The notes: generated by a model not told the origin, from the sequence alone. Counted from the stretch's first letter, positions 1 through 8,572 are shown. The stretch: DNA of 64,000 bases from Xylophilus ampelinus (GCF_901875635.1 NZ_CABFMN010000083.1:13396-77395), one strand, 5' to 3'. Numbers and translations: made by a program.

Positions 1-479
1 GCGCTGTTGTACGAGCTGCTGCTCTGCACGCTGTTGCCGGTGACGTTGCTCGTCGCGGTGGTGCTGCGGTTCTGGCTGACATTGCCAGTGGCATCGCGGG
101 TGGCGCTGCCGCTGCTCTGCACGCTGCCGTTGGCATTGGCCGCGCTCAGGCCGCTTTGGTGGCTGGCCGAGCCGTCGGCATTGACATTGGTGCTGCCGCT
201 GCGTGCGCCTGTGCCGCCGTTCGGGCCCGTCGCGCGGGCGCCGGTGGCCACGGTGCCATGGCCCTGGCCGTCGGTGGTGAGGGCGCGGCCGCGCACGAGG
301 TTGCCGCCCTGGACGCCCTGGCGGCGCACCGTCGCGCCGGAAGACATGCCGCCGTCGGCATTCGTGCCCCGGTAGCGCAGCGCACCGGCCTCGGCGCCGG
401 CCGTGGCGAACGAGGCTGCCAGCGCGACGGCGGCGAGAGTGGCGCAGCGCAGGAAGAGGGGGTAGGAAGGGGTCAACAT
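1..479 (-). CDS. Secreted Ser/Asn/Gly-rich low-complexity protein (3' end outside window)
   Basis: The reading frame opens at the ATG complementary to 477-479 and runs off the left edge without a stop, so only about 159 residues are visible. It begins MLTPSYPLFL, followed by a hydrophobic stretch and an Ala-rich cleavage region near residues 26-31, which looks like a Sec signal peptide. The rest is low complexity with many Gly, Ser, Asn, Ala and Thr, including motifs such as SGSATRDATGN and VNADGSAS. This suggests an exported, perhaps surface or periplasmic, unstructured protein. I do not recognise a family. It is transcribed away from the two-component genes, so the shared intergenic region may regulate both. 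Confidence 0.6.
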   Translation of the reverse strand, partial: MLTPSYPLFLRCATLAAVALAASFATAGAEAGALRYRGTNADGGMSSGATVRRQGVQGGNLVRGRALTTDGQGHGTVATGARATGPNGGTGARSGSTNVNADGSASHQSGLSAANANGSVQSSGSATRDATGNVSQNRSTTATSNVTGNSVQSSSSYNS

Positions 480-599
480 GGTCGTGTCGTCGCAGTGAAG
501 GGGTGGATCGGTGGTCGGCACGGCGGGACTGCCGTGCCTCCAATGTGGCCGCGAGGTGTGAGCGAACGATGCCGCTGGCGGGGGGCTCGATGACGATCC

Positions 600-638
600 A
601 TGACACGGTGCCGCGCCCTGTCATCGTTTGTCATGATT
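600..638. promoter_or_regulatory. Candidate response-regulator operator (10-bp-spaced direct repeats)
   Basis: Between the secreted-protein gene and the response regulator lie two direct repeats, TGTCAT at 619-624 and 629-634, exactly 10 bp apart. An inverted copy, ATGACA, is at 600-605. OmpR/PhoB-type regulators bind tandem half-sites spaced by about one helical turn, so this is a plausible autoregulatory site. No promoter hexamers are convincing. Confidence 0.35.
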
Positions 639-687
639 TCGCGCGCCGGCGGGCGGTCGTTCGCAGCGTGCTCGCTACGATCGCGCC

Positions 688-1407
688 ATGCCCGAGCCGC
701 TCGCCCGCATCCTGATCGCCGACGACGAGGCCGACCTGCGTGCACTGCTGGAGCGCTACCTGGGCGACCAGGGCTATGCGGTGCGCACCGTGGAGGGCGC
801 CGCGCCGCTGGACCGGCTGCTGGCGCGTGAGCGCTTCGACGTGCTGGTGCTCGACGTCATGATGCCCGGCGAGGACGGCCTGGCCGTATGCCGGCGCCTG
901 CGCGCACAGGGCGAAACCATTCCCATCTTGATGCTCACGGCGCGCGGCGACCCGGTGGACCGCATCGTCGGCCTGGAGATGGGCGCCGACGACTACCTGC
1001 CCAAGCCCTTCAATCCGCGCGAGCTGCTCGCGCGCATCCAGGCCCTGGTGCGGCGCCAGCGCATCCTGGGTGCCCACACGGGGCCGATGGCCGAGGACGG
1101 CGAGCTGCGTTTCGGCGAGCACGTGCTGCACCTTGGCCGGCGCACGCTGCACAGGGGCGATGCCGAGGTGCCGCTGACCACCGGCGAGTTCGGCCTGCTC
1201 GCCGCCTTCGCGCAGAACGCCGGACGGCCCCTGGGTCGCGAGCGCCTCATCGAGCTGGCGCGCGGGCGCGACCACGAGGCGACCGACCGCAGCATCGACG
1301 TGCAGGTCATGCGCCTGCGCAAGCTGATCGAGGCCGACCCGGCGCAGCCGCGCCACATCCGCACCGTGTGGGGGGTGGGCTACGTCTTCGTGCCCGAGCC
1401 GGAATGA
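688..1407 (+). CDS. OmpR-family response regulator
   Basis: A 239-residue two-domain regulator. The receiver domain (about 1-120) has the acidic pair D12/D13, phospho-acceptor D56 in the context VLDVMMPGEDG, T84 and K106 (LPKPF). The C-terminal winged-helix domain (about 135-235) carries TTGEFGLL, DVQVMRLRKLIE and the terminal VWGVGYVF, diagnostic of the OmpR/PhoB subfamily. The gene overlaps the downstream kinase by four bases (ATGA), so the two are co-translated. Overall it resembles OmpR of the EnvZ/OmpR type, but the signal is unknown and I give no gene symbol. Confidence 0.93.
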   Translation: MPEPLARILIADDEADLRALLERYLGDQGYAVRTVEGAAPLDRLLARERFDVLVLDVMMPGEDGLAVCRRLRAQGETIPILMLTARGDPVDRIVGLEMGADDYLPKPFNPRELLARIQALVRRQRILGAHTGPMAEDGELRFGEHVLHLGRRTLHRGDAEVPLTTGEFGLLAAFAQNAGRPLGRERLIELARGRDHEATDRSIDVQVMRLRKLIEADPAQPRHIRTVWGVGYVFVPEPE

Positions 1408-2741
1408 ACTGGCGCCCGCGCAGCCTCTTCGGGCGCAACGCGCTCTTCATCGTCGCGCTGATCGTGCTGGGCCAGCTGGGCGGCGCGCTGCTGCTGCGGC
1501 AGATGGTGGTGAAGCCGCGCCTGGACCAGGCGGCCGACAGCGTGGCGCGCAACGTGGCCGCCATCCGCGCCGGCCTGGTGTCTGTGCCTCCGGCGCAGCG
1601 GCAGGCCTTCCTGGACGCGTTCAACGCGCGGGCGCGGGTGGGCGACGGCGGTCGCGACGCCACGGCCCCTGCAGTGCTGCGGCCGCTGCTCACGCCGCTG
1701 GAGCGCGGCTTCGTGCGGCGGGTGTCGGCGCGCCTGGCGGGCCAGGGCGTGGACGTCATCTGGCGTCGCGACCAGGGCGGCAGCCTGGCTTTGCGGCTGC
1801 CGCTGGAGGGCGGCGAGCAATGGGTGGTGCTGCCCGGCTTGCTGCCGGAGCGCGAGTTCACCGGCGCCTGGCTGGCGGTGAGCACGGTGAGCGTGGTGCT
1901 GGCCATCCTGGGCGCGCTGTGGCTGCAGCGACGGCTCGACCGGCCGCTGGCGCGCGTGGTCGCGGCCGCCCGGACGCTGGCCGGTGGGCAGGTGCCCGCG
2001 CCGTTGCCGGAAGACGGGCCGACCGAGATCGCCACCGTCAGCCGCAGCTTCAACCAGCTCGTCGCCAGCCTGCAACAGGCCGAGCGAGACAGGGCGCTGA
2101 TGCTGGCGGGCCTGTCGCACGACCTGCGCACGCCGCTCACCAAGCTGCGGCTGGGCGTGGAGATCCTGCAGGGCCGCGGCGAACCCGAGCTGATGGCCAG
2201 CATGACGCGCAGCATCGAGGAGCTGGACGCCATCGTCGGTCAGTTCCTGGATTTCGCACGCAGCGAGGAGGCCGAGGCACTCGTGCCGGTCGACCTGGAT
2301 GCGCTTGCGCGGGCGGTGCAGGCGGCGGCCGCCGATCACGGCCGGACGCTGCGGGTCGAGGCATTGGCCGGCGGGCCGCCGGTCGCCGCCCGGCCGAAGG
2401 CGCTGCGGCGCGTGCTCGACAACCTGGTCGAGAACGCCTTCCGCCACGGGCAGCCGCCGGTCGTGCTGCGCACCGCGCGCGAGCCCGCATGGGCGTGGAT
2501 CGAGGTCGAGGACCGGGGGCCGGGCATCGACCCGTCGCAGGCCGACCTGCTGAAGCAACCCTTCCGGCGCGCCGGCGACGCGCGCAGCGGCGCTGCGGGC
2601 GCCGGCCTGGGACTGGCGATCGCGGACCGGATCGTGCGGGGCCACGGCGGCCGCTTCGAACTGCTGCCGGCGGTGAATGGTGGCCTGCGCTCGCGCGTCA
2701 CCCTGCCGCTGGATCAGGATCGTTTGCTATCAAAAATATAG
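1404..2741 (+). CDS. EnvZ-like sensor histidine kinase
   Basis: 445 residues, starting at the ATG that overlaps the regulator's stop. Transmembrane helices lie at about 12-32 and 153-174 and flank a periplasmic sensor region of about 120 residues. A HAMP domain follows, then the H-box with phospho-accepting H239 (LSHDLRTPLTKLRL), the N-box NLVENAFRHG, and the G1 (DRGPGI) and G2 (GAGLGLAI) ATP-binding loops. It should phosphorylate the adjacent regulator. The last five codons (LLSKI) and the stop codon are supplied by a dispersed intergenic repeat, so the native C-terminus may have been altered by repeat insertion; the catalytic domain is intact. Confidence 0.93.
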   Translation: MNWRPRSLFGRNALFIVALIVLGQLGGALLLRQMVVKPRLDQAADSVARNVAAIRAGLVSVPPAQRQAFLDAFNARARVGDGGRDATAPAVLRPLLTPLERGFVRRVSARLAGQGVDVIWRRDQGGSLALRLPLEGGEQWVVLPGLLPEREFTGAWLAVSTVSVVLAILGALWLQRRLDRPLARVVAAARTLAGGQVPAPLPEDGPTEIATVSRSFNQLVASLQQAERDRALMLAGLSHDLRTPLTKLRLGVEILQGRGEPELMASMTRSIEELDAIVGQFLDFARSEEAEALVPVDLDALARAVQAAAADHGRTLRVEALAGGPPVAARPKALRRVLDNLVENAFRHGQPPVVLRTAREPAWAWIEVEDRGPGIDPSQADLLKQPFRRAGDARSGAAGAGLGLAIADRIVRGHGGRFELLPAVNGGLRSRVTLPLDQDRLLSKI

Positions 2742-2780
2742 CGTCCCGCGCAGGGTGGACGAGCGCTTCAGGCCCAAAAC
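2725..2780 (+). repeat. Comamonadaceae-type intergenic repeat, copy 1
   Basis: Begins GTTTGCTATCAAAAATATAG and continues into CGTCCCGCGCAGG. The start is a short AT-rich inverted repeat (GCTAT..ATAGC) followed by a GC-rich tail. Six further copies occur in this window. This copy encodes the kinase's last residues and stop codon. Confidence 0.75.
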
Positions 2781-2806
2781 GTTCGGAAGATCGGGCGGAC
2801 GACCGC

Positions 2807-3127
2807 TCAGGCGGGCTCGATGTTCAGCACGCGGCCATCGCGTGTAACGGTGCACACCGCCTGCGCGCCATCGCTGCCGTTGGTGAGCTGGACTTCGTAG
2901 TGTCCCGTGAAGGTCTGGCGCGAACCGCCGAGCACGATGGTCTGCCAGGGGCGCCGGAAAGCCTTGGCGCCGGCACCGATGCAGCCCATGTTGGCCTCAG
3001 CCGGTGCGGCGCCGGCCGTACCGGGCACCACGCTGTTCCCCAGCATGGGCGAGGAACCGAATCCGGTGCTGGCGTCGCAGGCAGCGAGCGTCAGCGGGAT
3101 CAGCGTCAGGGCCATCGTGCGCAACAT
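2807..3127 (-). CDS. Small lipoprotein, function unknown
   Basis: 106 residues beginning MLRTMALTLIPLTLAAC. The lipobox LAAC places the lipidated cysteine at residue 17, so the mature protein should be anchored to a membrane in the periplasm. The mature part contains a CIGAGAKAF segment and ends in a short domain with HYEVQLTNGSDGAQAVCTV. A longer in-frame start upstream would hide the signal peptide inside the protein and is rejected. It is convergent with the kinase gene. I do not recognise the family. Confidence 0.65.
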   Translation of the reverse strand: MLRTMALTLIPLTLAACDASTGFGSSPMLGNSVVPGTAGAAPAEANMGCIGAGAKAFRRPWQTIVLGGSRQTFTGHYEVQLTNGSDGAQAVCTVTRDGRVLNIEPA

Positions 3128-3221
3128 GGGGCGCAATCTACCTCCGACGTATGACAGTCCGGGTAGGCACAGACCCCGAACTGTCGCTTTTAGGCACCGC
3201 CGGCGCGATGCCGCGCGCGGC

Positions 3222-3440
3222 TCAGAGTGCGGCGTTGGACCAGGCCATGCGCCGCAGCATTTCGGCCTGCCGGGCGTTTTCGGCTTCGCGCAGGCTACGC
3301 GCCGCACGTGCGGCGGTGTAGGCCACGTAGCTCTGCTCCACGCGGTGCTCCCACTCGTCCAGAGGCGCGTTCTCTTGCGGGAGCGCGACGCCGAGGCCCG
3401 CCTTGGCAAGGATCTGGGCTTTCTGAGCGATGGTGAGCAT
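3222..3440 (-). CDS. Small conserved-looking hypothetical protein
   Basis: 72 residues (MLTIAQKAQILAKAG...MAWSNAAL), charged and probably helical, without signal peptide, cysteines or membrane segment. Upstream on the coding strand lies GAAGAAGGTCAACTGCC, giving a modest ribosome-binding site. It sits alone between a lipoprotein gene and a divergent sirtuin gene. Normal amino-acid composition and a sensible start support a real gene, but no function can be assigned. Confidence 0.5.
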   Translation of the reverse strand: MLTIAQKAQILAKAGLGVALPQENAPLDEWEHRVEQSYVAYTAARAARSLREAENARQAEMLRRMAWSNAAL

Positions 3441-3668
3441 GGCAGTTGACCTTCTTCGGGGTGGAGCGCCGGCGGCGGTGGGACAGCTTCGAAACGCGAT
3501 GGATGCAAGATAGCCCTTATTTGTGACAAGCGGTATCAGCCAGTCGGCGTACAGGCGGTCGGCGGATGCCTACCAGTTCCGTTTTGCGCCGCTTCGTGCA
3601 TCTCAGCCGTTCGGGGGACGGCGGCCAAGGCGCGCCATCGGGATGCATGCACGTTCTATGCTGGACGC

Positions 3669-4493
3669 ATGAGCTCCCTCGATGCGCTGGAGGACTTCGT
3701 CCGCCGACACCCCCGTCTTTTCGTCATCACCGGCGCCGGCTGCAGCACCGAATCGGGCATTCCCGACTACCGGGACGCCAACGGCGACTGGAAGCGCCCG
3801 TCGCCCGTGACCTACCAGGCCTTCATGGGCGAGGAGGCGACGCGCCGCCGCTACTGGGCGCGCAGCCTGGTCGGCTGGCGCACCATCGGCCAGGCCCATC
3901 CGGGGCCGGCGCATGTCGCGCTCGCGCGGCTGGAGGCGCAGGGCCGCATCGGCCTGCTGCTGACGCAGAACGTCGACGGGCTGCACCAGGCCGGCGGCAG
4001 CCAGCGCGTCGTCGACCTGCACGGGCGCATCGACACCGTGCGCTGCATGGCCTGCGGCCATCGCTCGCCGCGGGCTGCACTGCAGGAGCGCCTGCTGGCG
4101 CTCAACCCGGGCTGGGCGGCGATGGAGGCGTCGGCTGCGCCCGACGGCGATGCCGACCTGGACGGGCGAGACTTCTCGGGCTTCGAAGTGCCGACGTGCC
4201 CGCTGTGCGGTGGGCTGCTCAAGCCCGACGTGGTGTTCTTCGGTGAAAGCGTGCCGCCCGAGCGGGTGGCGGCCGCGCGCGAGGCACTGGCGGCCGCTGA
4301 TGCGGTGCTGGTGGCCGGCTCGTCGCTGATGGTGTATTCGGGCTTTCGTTTCGTGCAGGCGGCGGCCACCGCGGGCCAGGCGGTCGCGGCCGTGAACCTG
4401 GGACGCACGCGGGCCGACGAGCTGCTGACGCTCAAGGCCGCGCTGCCGGTGGGCGCTGCGCTCTCGGCCCTGGCCGAGCGGCTGGCTGCCTGA
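3669..4493 (+). CDS. Sir2-family NAD-dependent protein deacylase (sirtuin)
   Basis: 274 residues with the full sirtuin signature. The NAD-binding motif GAGCSTESGIPDYR is at about 22-35, followed by TQNVDGLH, the catalytic His in DLHGRID, and two zinc-binding CxxC pairs (CMAC and CPLC). Later come VVFFGESVP and the GSSLMVYSG ribose-binding loop. The family transfers acetyl or acyl groups from lysine to ADP-ribose; the length suits a single-domain bacterial (class II-like) sirtuin. A four-codon insertion-rich segment after the first CxxC (GDADLDGRD) lies between the zinc pairs. The gene appears monocistronic. Confidence 0.93.
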   Translation: MSSLDALEDFVRRHPRLFVITGAGCSTESGIPDYRDANGDWKRPSPVTYQAFMGEEATRRRYWARSLVGWRTIGQAHPGPAHVALARLEAQGRIGLLLTQNVDGLHQAGGSQRVVDLHGRIDTVRCMACGHRSPRAALQERLLALNPGWAAMEASAAPDGDADLDGRDFSGFEVPTCPLCGGLLKPDVVFFGESVPPERVAAAREALAAADAVLVAGSSLMVYSGFRFVQAAATAGQAVAAVNLGRTRADELLTLKAALPVGAALSALAERLAA

Positions 4494-4499
4494 CTGCGT

Positions 4500-5408
4500 T
4501 CAGCGCAGCCGTGTGGTGTCGATCCGGAAGATGTGCGGGAAGCGCGTGGCCCAGTGCAGGTACTTGCGGGTGCCCGATTCCGACAGGCCCCACAGCCGGC
4601 CCAGCGGGTCGACCGTGAGGTCCTCGAGGCCGGCGACCATCGGGTACTCCGCCAGCACCTCGCCCTTGCGGCTCAGTCGGTAGAGCTTGCCCCAGCGGCT
4701 GTTGCTGGCCGACACCCACAGCGTGCCGTCGCGGTCGAAGGCGGCGCCCTGCGCCTCCAGCGGGACCGGGATCGATTCCTGCGCGCGATCCTCGGCGATG
4801 GTCTGGCCGTCGTGCGTGTCGAACAGGCGCAGGTCGAGCCGGAACATGCGGGCCTTGGCCTGGTCCTTGGTCCAGGTGCCGATCCACGCATCGCGGCCGT
4901 CGAAGGTGGCGTAGCTGCCGCGCAGGTCGCCCGCGATCTTCAGCGTCCGCGCCGCGCCCTGCGAGGTGCCCGCCGCCAGGGCGCGCGGCAGGTCGATGAG
5001 GAACAGCTGCCGCGTGTCGGCCAGCAGCAGCCGGTCCTGGCCGACGTAGGCCAGCCCGCCCGAGTGGGTGCAGCTGCCGGGCGGCACGTCGAAGCCGCCG
5101 GTGATGCGGCCCGACGCCATGTCGATGCGGAACACGCGGCACGGGCCGGTGCTGGCCTTGAGGTCCGGCGTCGGCCGGTAGCTGCTGACGTAGAGCACGT
5201 CGCCCGCGCTCGTGAGGCCCTGCGGGACGAAGCTGTCGTCCAGCGCGGGCGTCCAGATGCGGTGCTGCAGCGCAGCGCCGTTGGGCACGTCCAGGGTCAG
5301 GCCGTCGGCCAGGTACGTCGGTGCCTCGCCGAGCACGGCATCGGTGGCCTTCGTGGCACAGCCCGCAAGCGCCAACAGCGAGACGAGCATGGCGAGATGG
5401 ATGCGCAT
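4500..5408 (-). CDS. Periplasmic lipoprotein, SMP-30/six-bladed beta-propeller-like
   Basis: 302 residues. The start MRIHLAMLVSLLALAGC gives a lipobox (LAGC) with lipidated C17. The mature part contains repeated propeller-like strands such as GLTSAGDVLYVSSY, GGLAYVGQDRLLLAD, GAAFDRDGTLWVSAS and LTVDPLGRLWGLSES, typical of six-bladed beta-propeller proteins. A sensor, binding or lactonase-like function is possible but the sequence does not settle it. A much longer in-frame extension upstream overlaps the deaminase gene and is spurious. Confidence 0.75.
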   Translation of the reverse strand: MRIHLAMLVSLLALAGCATKATDAVLGEAPTYLADGLTLDVPNGAALQHRIWTPALDDSFVPQGLTSAGDVLYVSSYRPTPDLKASTGPCRVFRIDMASGRITGGFDVPPGSCTHSGGLAYVGQDRLLLADTRQLFLIDLPRALAAGTSQGAARTLKIAGDLRGSYATFDGRDAWIGTWTKDQAKARMFRLDLRLFDTHDGQTIAEDRAQESIPVPLEAQGAAFDRDGTLWVSASNSRWGKLYRLSRKGEVLAEYPMVAGLEDLTVDPLGRLWGLSESGTRKYLHWATRFPHIFRIDTTRLR

Positions 5409-5476
5409 GCAGTCATTCTCCCGCCATCGAAAGCATGGCCGCCGTCGGACGGCGGCGCCATTGCACGGCTCCGGGC

Positions 5477-6751
5477 CTAAGCCTGCATCCAGGACGTCGC
5501 CGCCGGCCGGCCGTCCAGATGCAGTGCCGCCGTGCTGGCCGGCGTCTCGGCCAGGAGCCCGCCGCGGCGGAACACCATGAGCCGCGTGGCGCGCAGGCGA
5601 ATGGCCTCCACCGGATCGCGCGCCTGCAGCAGCACGAAGCTGGCGTCGGCGCCGGCCTCGATGCCGTAGCGCGGCAGGTGCATCAGCTTGGCGGCGTTGG
5701 TGGTCACGGCCTCGAAGCAGCGCCGGATGCCGGCCTGGCTGGTCATCTGCGCCACGTGCAGGCCCATGTGCGCCACCTCGAGCATGTCGCCCGAGCCCAT
5801 GCCGTACCACGGGTCCATCACGCAGTCGTGGCCGAAGGCGACGTTCACGCCCTGGTGCATCAGCTCGGGCACCCGGGTCATGCCGCGGCGCTTGGGGTAG
5901 GTGTCGTGCCGGCCCTGCAGGGTGATGTTGATGAGCGGGTTGGCGATGACGCTCACGCCGCTCTCGGCGATGAGCGGCAGCAGCTTGCTCACGTAGTAGT
6001 TGTCCATGCTGTGCATGGAGGTGCAGTGCGAGCCGGTCACGCGGCCCTGCAGGCCCAGGCGCTGGGTCTCGAAGGCCAGCGTCTCGATGTGGCGCGAGAG
6101 CGGGTCGTCGGATTCGTCGCAGTGCATGTCGACCAGTCGGCCGCGCTCGGCGGCGATCTCGCACAGCAGCTTCACGCTGGCCGCGCCATCGGCCATCGTG
6201 CGTTCGAAGTGCGGAATGCCGCCGACGACGTCGACGCCCTTGTCGAGCGCGCGCTTCAGGCTGTCGACGCCGCCCTTCGTGCGCAGCACGCCGTCCTGCG
6301 GGAAGGCCACCAGCTGCAGGTCGAGGTAGGGCGCGACGCGGCGCTTGACCTCCAGCAGCGCATCCACAGCCAGCAGGCTCGGGTCGCTGGTGTCCACATG
6401 GGTGCGGATGGCCAGCAGGCCCTTGGCCACCGCCCAGTCGCAGTAGGTGAGGGCGCGCTCGATCAGCGCCTCGGGCGTCAGCAGCGGCTTGAGCTCGCCC
6501 CACAGCGCGATGCCTTCGAGCAGGGTGCCGCTCTCGTTGACGCGGGGCAGGCCGTAGCTCAGCGTGGCGTCCATGTGGAAGTGCGGGTCGCAGAAGTGCG
6601 GCGAGAGCAACTGGCCGGCAGCGTCGACGGTGCGGGCGGCCGGGGCGGCGAGCCCCTGGGTGACTTCGACGATGCGGCCCTCCCGCACCGCGACCGACAT
6701 GTCGGTGCGGCCATCGGGCAGGCTGGCATGGGTGATCAGGAGGTCGAGCAT
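5477..6751 (-). CDS. codA: Cytosine deaminase (CodA-like amidohydrolase)
   Basis: About 424 residues from the ATG at 6751, chosen because AAGGA lies just upstream and the protein then starts MLDLLITHASLPDG as the family does. Metal ligands are visible: HFH at about 57-59, the HCDE motif (MHCDESDD), GSHCTSMHS, and GHDCVMDPWYGMGSGDM, close to the CodA segment with the catalytic Asp. Family members hydrolyse cytosine to uracil and ammonia, although AtzC-like enzymes with other substrates share the fold. It lies 1.9 kb downstream of the URC/nucleoside-transport set, in the same orientation but separated by two opposite genes. Uracil made here would feed that pathway. Confidence 0.8.
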   Translation of the reverse strand: MLDLLITHASLPDGRTDMSVAVREGRIVEVTQGLAAPAARTVDAAGQLLSPHFCDPHFHMDATLSYGLPRVNESGTLLEGIALWGELKPLLTPEALIERALTYCDWAVAKGLLAIRTHVDTSDPSLLAVDALLEVKRRVAPYLDLQLVAFPQDGVLRTKGGVDSLKRALDKGVDVVGGIPHFERTMADGAASVKLLCEIAAERGRLVDMHCDESDDPLSRHIETLAFETQRLGLQGRVTGSHCTSMHSMDNYYVSKLLPLIAESGVSVIANPLINITLQGRHDTYPKRRGMTRVPELMHQGVNVAFGHDCVMDPWYGMGSGDMLEVAHMGLHVAQMTSQAGIRRCFEAVTTNAAKLMHLPRYGIEAGADASFVLLQARDPVEAIRLRATRLMVFRRGGLLAETPASTAALHLDGRPAATSWMQA

Positions 6752-6995
6752 GGTGTCCTTGGTCGGCGCTGCCGGGGTGGTGGCCGTCGAGGATTCAAGG
6801 GCCGTGCCAGCGTGCGTCCGCTCCGATGCTAATCCCCGGCTCATGAATCTTTACCCGCGCGAAACGTCGCGGGGCCGCCGAGCGCGGATGCTCCCATCTT
6901 TGCCCCAGATCGCCGTCCATGACCGCCTCGACCCCGGCCGCCGGCGCGCCGCGCACCTCGCCCTAGGCCGGCGCTGTGAAGGACCGTACTCCCCC

Positions 6996-7637
6996 ATGAA
7001 GTCGTTGTCTCCCGCTGTCCTGGCCGAGCCGGACCTGTCCGACTTGCGCCGCGCGGCCATACCCCGTCCCGCCCAGGCAGCCTGCGTGGTCTGGCTCACC
7101 GGCCTGTCGGGCGCCGGCAAGTCCACGCTGGCCGAGGGCCTGCGTGCCCGGCTGGTGCGCTGCGGGGTGCCGGTCGCCGTGCTCGACGGCGACACGGTGC
7201 GGCAGGGCCTGAGCCGGGGCCTGGGCTTCAGCGAGCAGGACCGGCGCGAGAACGTGCGCCGCATCGCCGAGGTGGCGCGCCTGCTCAGCGCGCAGGGCGT
7301 GCTGGTGGTGGTGGCGGCCATCTCTCCGCGCCGTGCGCAGCGTGCGATGGCGCGGCAGATCGTCGGCGCTGCCTATCGCGAGGTCCATGTGGACGCGCCC
7401 ATCGGCCTGTGCGAGCACCGGGACGTCAAGGGCCTGTATGCCCGCGTGCGGCGCGGCGAGCTCGGGCAGTTCACCGGCGTGTCCGACGCGTACGAGGCGC
7501 CGGCCGCGCCCGACCTGCGCATCGACACCGCCGCGCTGGGCATTGCCGAGGCGGTGCAGCAGCTCACCGTCGCGCTCGTGGGCCGGTGGATGGCCGGGAG
7601 CCGGGCCGCGGCGCCGGATGCGGAGCTCGCCCGATGA
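6996..7637 (+). CDS. cysC: Adenylylsulfate (APS) kinase
   Basis: 213 residues. The P-loop GLSGAGKST is at 36-44, followed by LDGDTVRQGLSRGLGFSEQDRRENVRR, the APS-binding signature of CysC. Later comes the lid region with HVDAPIGLCEHRDVKGLYARVRRGE. The enzyme phosphorylates APS to PAPS in the cytoplasm. No sulfurylase or PAPS reductase genes are adjacent. Instead the gene overlaps, by ATGA, a sulfotransferase-like gene, suggesting that PAPS is made here for sulfation rather than for sulfate assimilation. Confidence 0.88.
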   Translation: MKSLSPAVLAEPDLSDLRRAAIPRPAQAACVVWLTGLSGAGKSTLAEGLRARLVRCGVPVAVLDGDTVRQGLSRGLGFSEQDRRENVRRIAEVARLLSAQGVLVVVAAISPRRAQRAMARQIVGAAYREVHVDAPIGLCEHRDVKGLYARVRRGELGQFTGVSDAYEAPAAPDLRIDTAALGIAEAVQQLTVALVGRWMAGSRAAAPDAELAR

Positions 7638-8572
7638 GCGCGGTGCCCGAGCGCGTCGACGCACCGCCGTGCGATGCGCCCGGCCGGCGCCACCATCTGC
7701 TGATCGGCGGCACCGGCCGCGCGGGCACGAGCTTCCTCGTGCAGTACCTGGCAGCTTGCGGCCTCGATACCCACCTGGCACGGGGCCGGCCGGCGTACGA
7801 CGAGGAGGCCAATGCGGGCCTGGAGGATGTGCCACTAGGCGCCGCCGACGCACCTTATGTGGTCAAGTCGCCCTGGCTCTACGAGTTTGCGGGGCGCCTG
7901 CTGGCCGACCCGGAGGTCGCCGTCGATGCAGTGATCGTCCCCATGCGCGACCTGGTCGACGCCGTGACCAGCCGCATCGTCAACGAGATGCGGGCCCGGC
8001 GCGCGTTGGCCACGCTGCCCGAGGACTGCCAGCACTGGGCCGCGTGGGGCACGGTGCCCGGCGGGGTGGTGTATTCGCTCAACCCGGTCGACCAGGCCCG
8101 GCTGCTGGCGCTGGGCTTCCACCAGTTGCTGTGCACGCTCGTGCAGCACCGCGTGCCGGTGGTGCTGCTGGACTTTCCCCGCTTCATCGACGACGCCGAC
8201 TACCTCCACGCCGCCCTGGCCCCTGTGCTGGGGGCGAAGGTCACGCGCGAGCGGGCACTGGAGGCGCACGCGGCCGTCGCCGTGGCGGGCAAGGTGCGCG
8301 TCGGCCGCACCGAGCGCGCATCGGCGGAAGAGCCAGGGGCGACCGCCACGGCGCCGCGCGGCCTCGCTTTCCCGAGCCAGGCGGCGATGGAGGAGGCCGC
8401 CCTGGTGCGCGAACTGGCTCGAACGCGGCGCCAGGTCGCGCAACTGGAGCAGCAAGTGGCGCAACTCCGGCGGCCCGGGTGGCGTCGCACGGCGAGCCGG
8501 CTGCGTGCCGTGCTGCGGCGGCTGTCGGGCGCGGCAGCGTTGCCCGAGCTGCCATCGCACGGTGGGGTGTGA
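7634..8572 (+). CDS. PAPS-dependent sulfotransferase-like protein
   Basis: 312 residues. The N-terminus contains GGTGRAGTSF at 25-34, matching the 5'-phosphosulfate-binding loop of sulfotransferases. VKSPWLYEF and IVPMRDLVDAVTSR follow, the latter resembling the 3'-phosphate-binding segment. Residues about 240-290 form a coiled coil (VRELARTRRQVAQLEQQVAQL) followed by a basic WRRTASRLRAVLRRL tail, a type often seen on enzymes of surface-polysaccharide assembly. Translationally coupled to the APS kinase. The acceptor is unknown; a cell-surface glycan or lipid is my inference. Confidence 0.72.
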   Translation: MSAVPERVDAPPCDAPGRRHHLLIGGTGRAGTSFLVQYLAACGLDTHLARGRPAYDEEANAGLEDVPLGAADAPYVVKSPWLYEFAGRLLADPEVAVDAVIVPMRDLVDAVTSRIVNEMRARRALATLPEDCQHWAAWGTVPGGVVYSLNPVDQARLLALGFHQLLCTLVQHRVPVVLLDFPRFIDDADYLHAALAPVLGAKVTRERALEAHAAVAVAGKVRVGRTERASAEEPGATATAPRGLAFPSQAAMEEAALVRELARTRRQVAQLEQQVAQLRRPGWRRTASRLRAVLRRLSGAAALPELPSHGGV

